DNA of 37,656 nucleotides from assembly GCA_050117315.1 (NCBI GenBank), contig JASFMY010000055.1:1-37656 (forward strand), in the 5' to 3' direction. This document shows positions 35,753-37,656 of this stretch, in pieces (positions within the stretch are counted from its first letter, which is position 1; each line of letters begins with the position of its first letter). A program made the translations under genes and the position numbers. The notes beneath the pieces were generated by a model that worked only from the letters and a program-made list of their open reading frames with translations, was not told where the DNA came from and did no database searches. Source of the DNA: JANQIV01 sp050117315. GTDB lineage: Bacteria; Bacteroidota; Ignavibacteria; Ignavibacteriales; Melioribacteraceae.

Positions 35753-37656
35753 TTACAACTTTTCCTGAGTGTACAAAATATTTGCCGGGACAGTTTGTTT
35801 TTCAACTCCCGGTCCTTCATATAACACTTCTAATTCCTGTCCGCCTTTATTTTCAAAATACAATACCGTTATCGGCTGCATTCCGGCTTTTAACGCTACG
35901 GTTCCCGATGACTGCATCATTTCGTGCCTGCCGTCATTGGAAACTACAATTCTATCTCCCACGTATAATATTGATCCGTCGTCTGATTTTAAATAAAATT
36001 TGTAAATACCATCTTTTGGGATTTTGAGATAAAATTCATACTTGAAACCGTAACGGTCTTCAACCTCAGCGGGATCAAGACTAAAGTAATCAATTACTCC
36101 CGATTTCAACGGCTTTAAATATTTAAAATCAAAAACGCTGCGAAAAACACCTTCGTAATATGAATACTTAATTCCGTTTGTAATGTTTTCAGGATGTTCA
36201 CTTTCTCTATAAGTTAGCTTTTCCGATACAAATGACATAACCGGACTTGGTTCAAGATTATCATAAAACGCTTTGGCTTTAATAATTTTTGTTTCTGTTA
36301 TAGCAAAAGGCTTTGTAAACTTTTCTGATTTCTGATTGGGTTCCGTACCGTCAAGCGTATAATAAATTGATGCTTTCGGCAGACGGCAGCCAAGATCAAC
36401 TATTGCCGAATCCTTAAAAAGTGATATGTCGGTTTTCTGAAACGGAATGGAAACAAAATCTTTAGTTGTAAACGAGTAAGGTAAATCCCCTTCTCCTATT
36501 CCCCAATTCTTATTGGGATTACTGCCCATCTTAAATACAAATTCCGAACCGTTTGTTATATCTGAATGTAAAAAATAATTTTTTGTATACGGTTTCCCGT
36601 TCAACGTTACTGATTGTATATAATAGTTTGACTGAGAAACATTGAGCGCACGAATTACAAACTTTTTACCGCTTCCGTTATTAATTGTTACTTTATCAAA
36701 AATTGGAGTTCCTATCAGGTATTCATTAGTACCGGGACAGAAAGAATAAAACCCCATAGCACTTAAAACATACCATGCCGACATTTGTCCGCAGTCTTCA
36801 TTACCGCTTATACCGTCTCTATCTGTTGAATACATTTCATTCAAAATTTTATGCATCATGTTTTGTGTCTTCCATGGTTCGCCCGTAAAATTGTACAAAT
36901 ACGGCATGTGATGGCTTGGTTCATTGCCGTGCGCGTACTGCCCTATTAAACCTGTAATATCTCGCTGCTCATCAGTTGCGAATTTTGTAGTATCCGTAAA
37001 TAATTCATCAAGCATTTTGCTGAGTCTTTCTTTATTCGTATGCAAAGAAATTAATCCTTTAACATCCTGAGGTACATAAAAGGAGTATTGCCAAGGATTT
37101 GCTTCTATATAATCCAGTGTAACCTCATAAGGATTAAAATCATCTTTCCAGTTACCGCTTTCTGTTCTTGGCTGCATAAATCCGCTTGAGCCGTTAAACA
37201 CATTTTTATAATTCATTGCCCTGCTGCTAAACCTTTTGTAGTCTTCTTCTTTATTTAATTCTTTCGCCATAACGGCTATGCACCAGTCATCATATGCATA
37301 TTCGAGCGTTCTGGATAAAGAACCTTTTCCGCCAATGCCCGATGCAACATACCCCAGCTTTTTATATGAGTCCAAACCTAAATGATCCATATCCGCGCTG
37401 TGTTTAATTGCTTCAAAGGCAGTTTCAACATCAAAATTACGGAGACCTTTCATATAAGCATCAACAATAACCGGCACCGAATGATATCCTATCATTGTAC
37501 CGGTTTCGTTTGCCGCCAAATCCCACATCGGTAGTATGCCTCTTTCTTTATATTTTGTTATAAGAGATTTAAGTAAACTTTCATCTCTTTCCGGATCAAT
37601 AATTGTTAATAACGGGTGAAGGGCACGGAAAGTATCCCAAAGCGAGAAGAGAGTAT
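35753..37656 (-). CDS. GH92 alpha-mannosidase family protein with PA14 domain (5' end outside window)
   Basis: The frame stays open to the window edge; upstream of an internal ATG (37528) it still reads FSLWDTFRALHPLLTIIDPE, a GH92 signature, so the true start lies beyond 37656. The catalytic domain continues with YVASGIGGKGSLSRTLEYAYDDW, AHGNEPSHHMPYLYNFTGEP and GNEDCGQMSAWYVLSAMGFY, all characteristic of calcium-dependent exo-alpha-mannosidases. A C-terminal chitobiase-like beta segment (IYYTLDGTEPNQKS) and a PA14 domain (SGVIDYFSLDPAEVED ... KFYLKSDDGSILYVGDR) follow; PA14 usually binds carbohydrate. At least 634 residues are seen. It is the most upstream gene of the block, so mannose-containing glycan is one likely substrate. 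Confidence 0.93.
   Translation of the reverse strand, partial: TLFSLWDTFRALHPLLTIIDPERDESLLKSLITKYKERGILPMWDLAANETGTMIGYHSVPVIVDAYMKGLRNFDVETAFEAIKHSADMDHLGLDSYKKLGYVASGIGGKGSLSRTLEYAYDDWCIAVMAKELNKEEDYKRFSSRAMNYKNVFNGSSGFMQPRTESGNWKDDFNPYEVTLDYIEANPWQYSFYVPQDVKGLISLHTNKERLSKMLDELFTDTTKFATDEQRDITGLIGQYAHGNEPSHHMPYLYNFTGEPWKTQNMMHKILNEMYSTDRDGISGNEDCGQMSAWYVLSAMGFYSFCPGTNEYLIGTPIFDKVTINNGSGKKFVIRALNVSQSNYYIQSVTLNGKPYTKNYFLHSDITNGSEFVFKMGSNPNKNWGIGEGDLPYSFTTKDFVSIPFQKTDISLFKDSAIVDLGCRLPKASIYYTLDGTEPNQKSEKFTKPFAITETKIIKAKAFYDNLEPSPVMSFVSEKLTYRESEHPENITNGIKYSYYEGVFRSVFDFKYLKPLKSGVIDYFSLDPAEVEDRYGFKYEFYLKIPKDGIYKFYLKSDDGSILYVGDRIVVSNDGRHEMMQSSGTVALKAGMQPITVLYFENKGGQELEVLYEGPGVEKQTVPANILYTQEKL

Overview
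The window looks like an accessory, glycan-degrading region from a Bacteroidota/Chlorobi-group bacterium, most likely Ignavibacteria-like. The evidence is two secreted proteins ending in T9SS type A sorting domains (YPNPFN/FPNPFNP ... GIYFYS/GVYFYR endings), a TonB-dependent receptor with a carboxypeptidase-regulatory-like N-terminus, many Tat-like or lipoprotein exported enzymes, and AT-rich DNA. The taxon is inferred from protein style, not from a marker gene.

Layout. (1) 1-2.4 kb is a mobile-element zone: the N-terminus of an IS110-family transposase with its non-coding end, a group II intron whose reverse-transcriptase ORF has been reduced to about 41 codons while domains V/VI remain, an orphan membrane protein with a zinc ribbon, and several short palindromic repeats. 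(2) 2.6-4.9 kb (+): a candidate polysaccharide lyase and a decayed alginate-lyase-family lipoprotein gene. (3) 5.0-22.9 kb (-): a polysaccharide-utilisation region with a TonB-dependent receptor (split by one frameshift), a T9SS beta-helix protein, an S1 sulfatase, two paralogous GH67-like proteins, a DUF1080-like/FG-GAP lipoprotein, a GH31 glycosidase, a metallophosphoesterase and a CHAP-PKD-T9SS protein, closed by a strong terminator. No SusD homologue is present. (4) 22.9-24.7 kb: a 568-bp divergent regulatory region full of direct and inverted repeats, then a membrane-anchored winged-helix regulator on the + strand. (5) 24.8-25.9 kb: a small terminal-inverted-repeat element and a degenerate IS5-family insertion. 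(6) 25.9-37.7 kb (-): a frameshifted sulfatase, two exported Gfo/Idh/MocA oxidoreductases, a DoxX membrane protein, GH97, DUF6807, an endonuclease/exonuclease/phosphatase-family protein and a GH92-PA14 protein running off the end.

How it may work together: the membrane regulator probably senses a periplasmic signal and controls the divergent TonB receptor operon; secreted sulfatases, GH31, GH67-like, GH97 and GH92 enzymes desulfate and cut a sulfated, probably uronate-containing glycan; the Gfo/Idh/MocA-DoxX-DUF6807 block may add an oxidative (3-keto) route for glycoside cleavage. The least-described parts are the regulator with its helically phased repeats, the GH67-like pair, and the oxidoreductase-DoxX module. 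Several genes carry single-base frameshifts, some beside homopolymers, so some apparent decay could be sequencing error.
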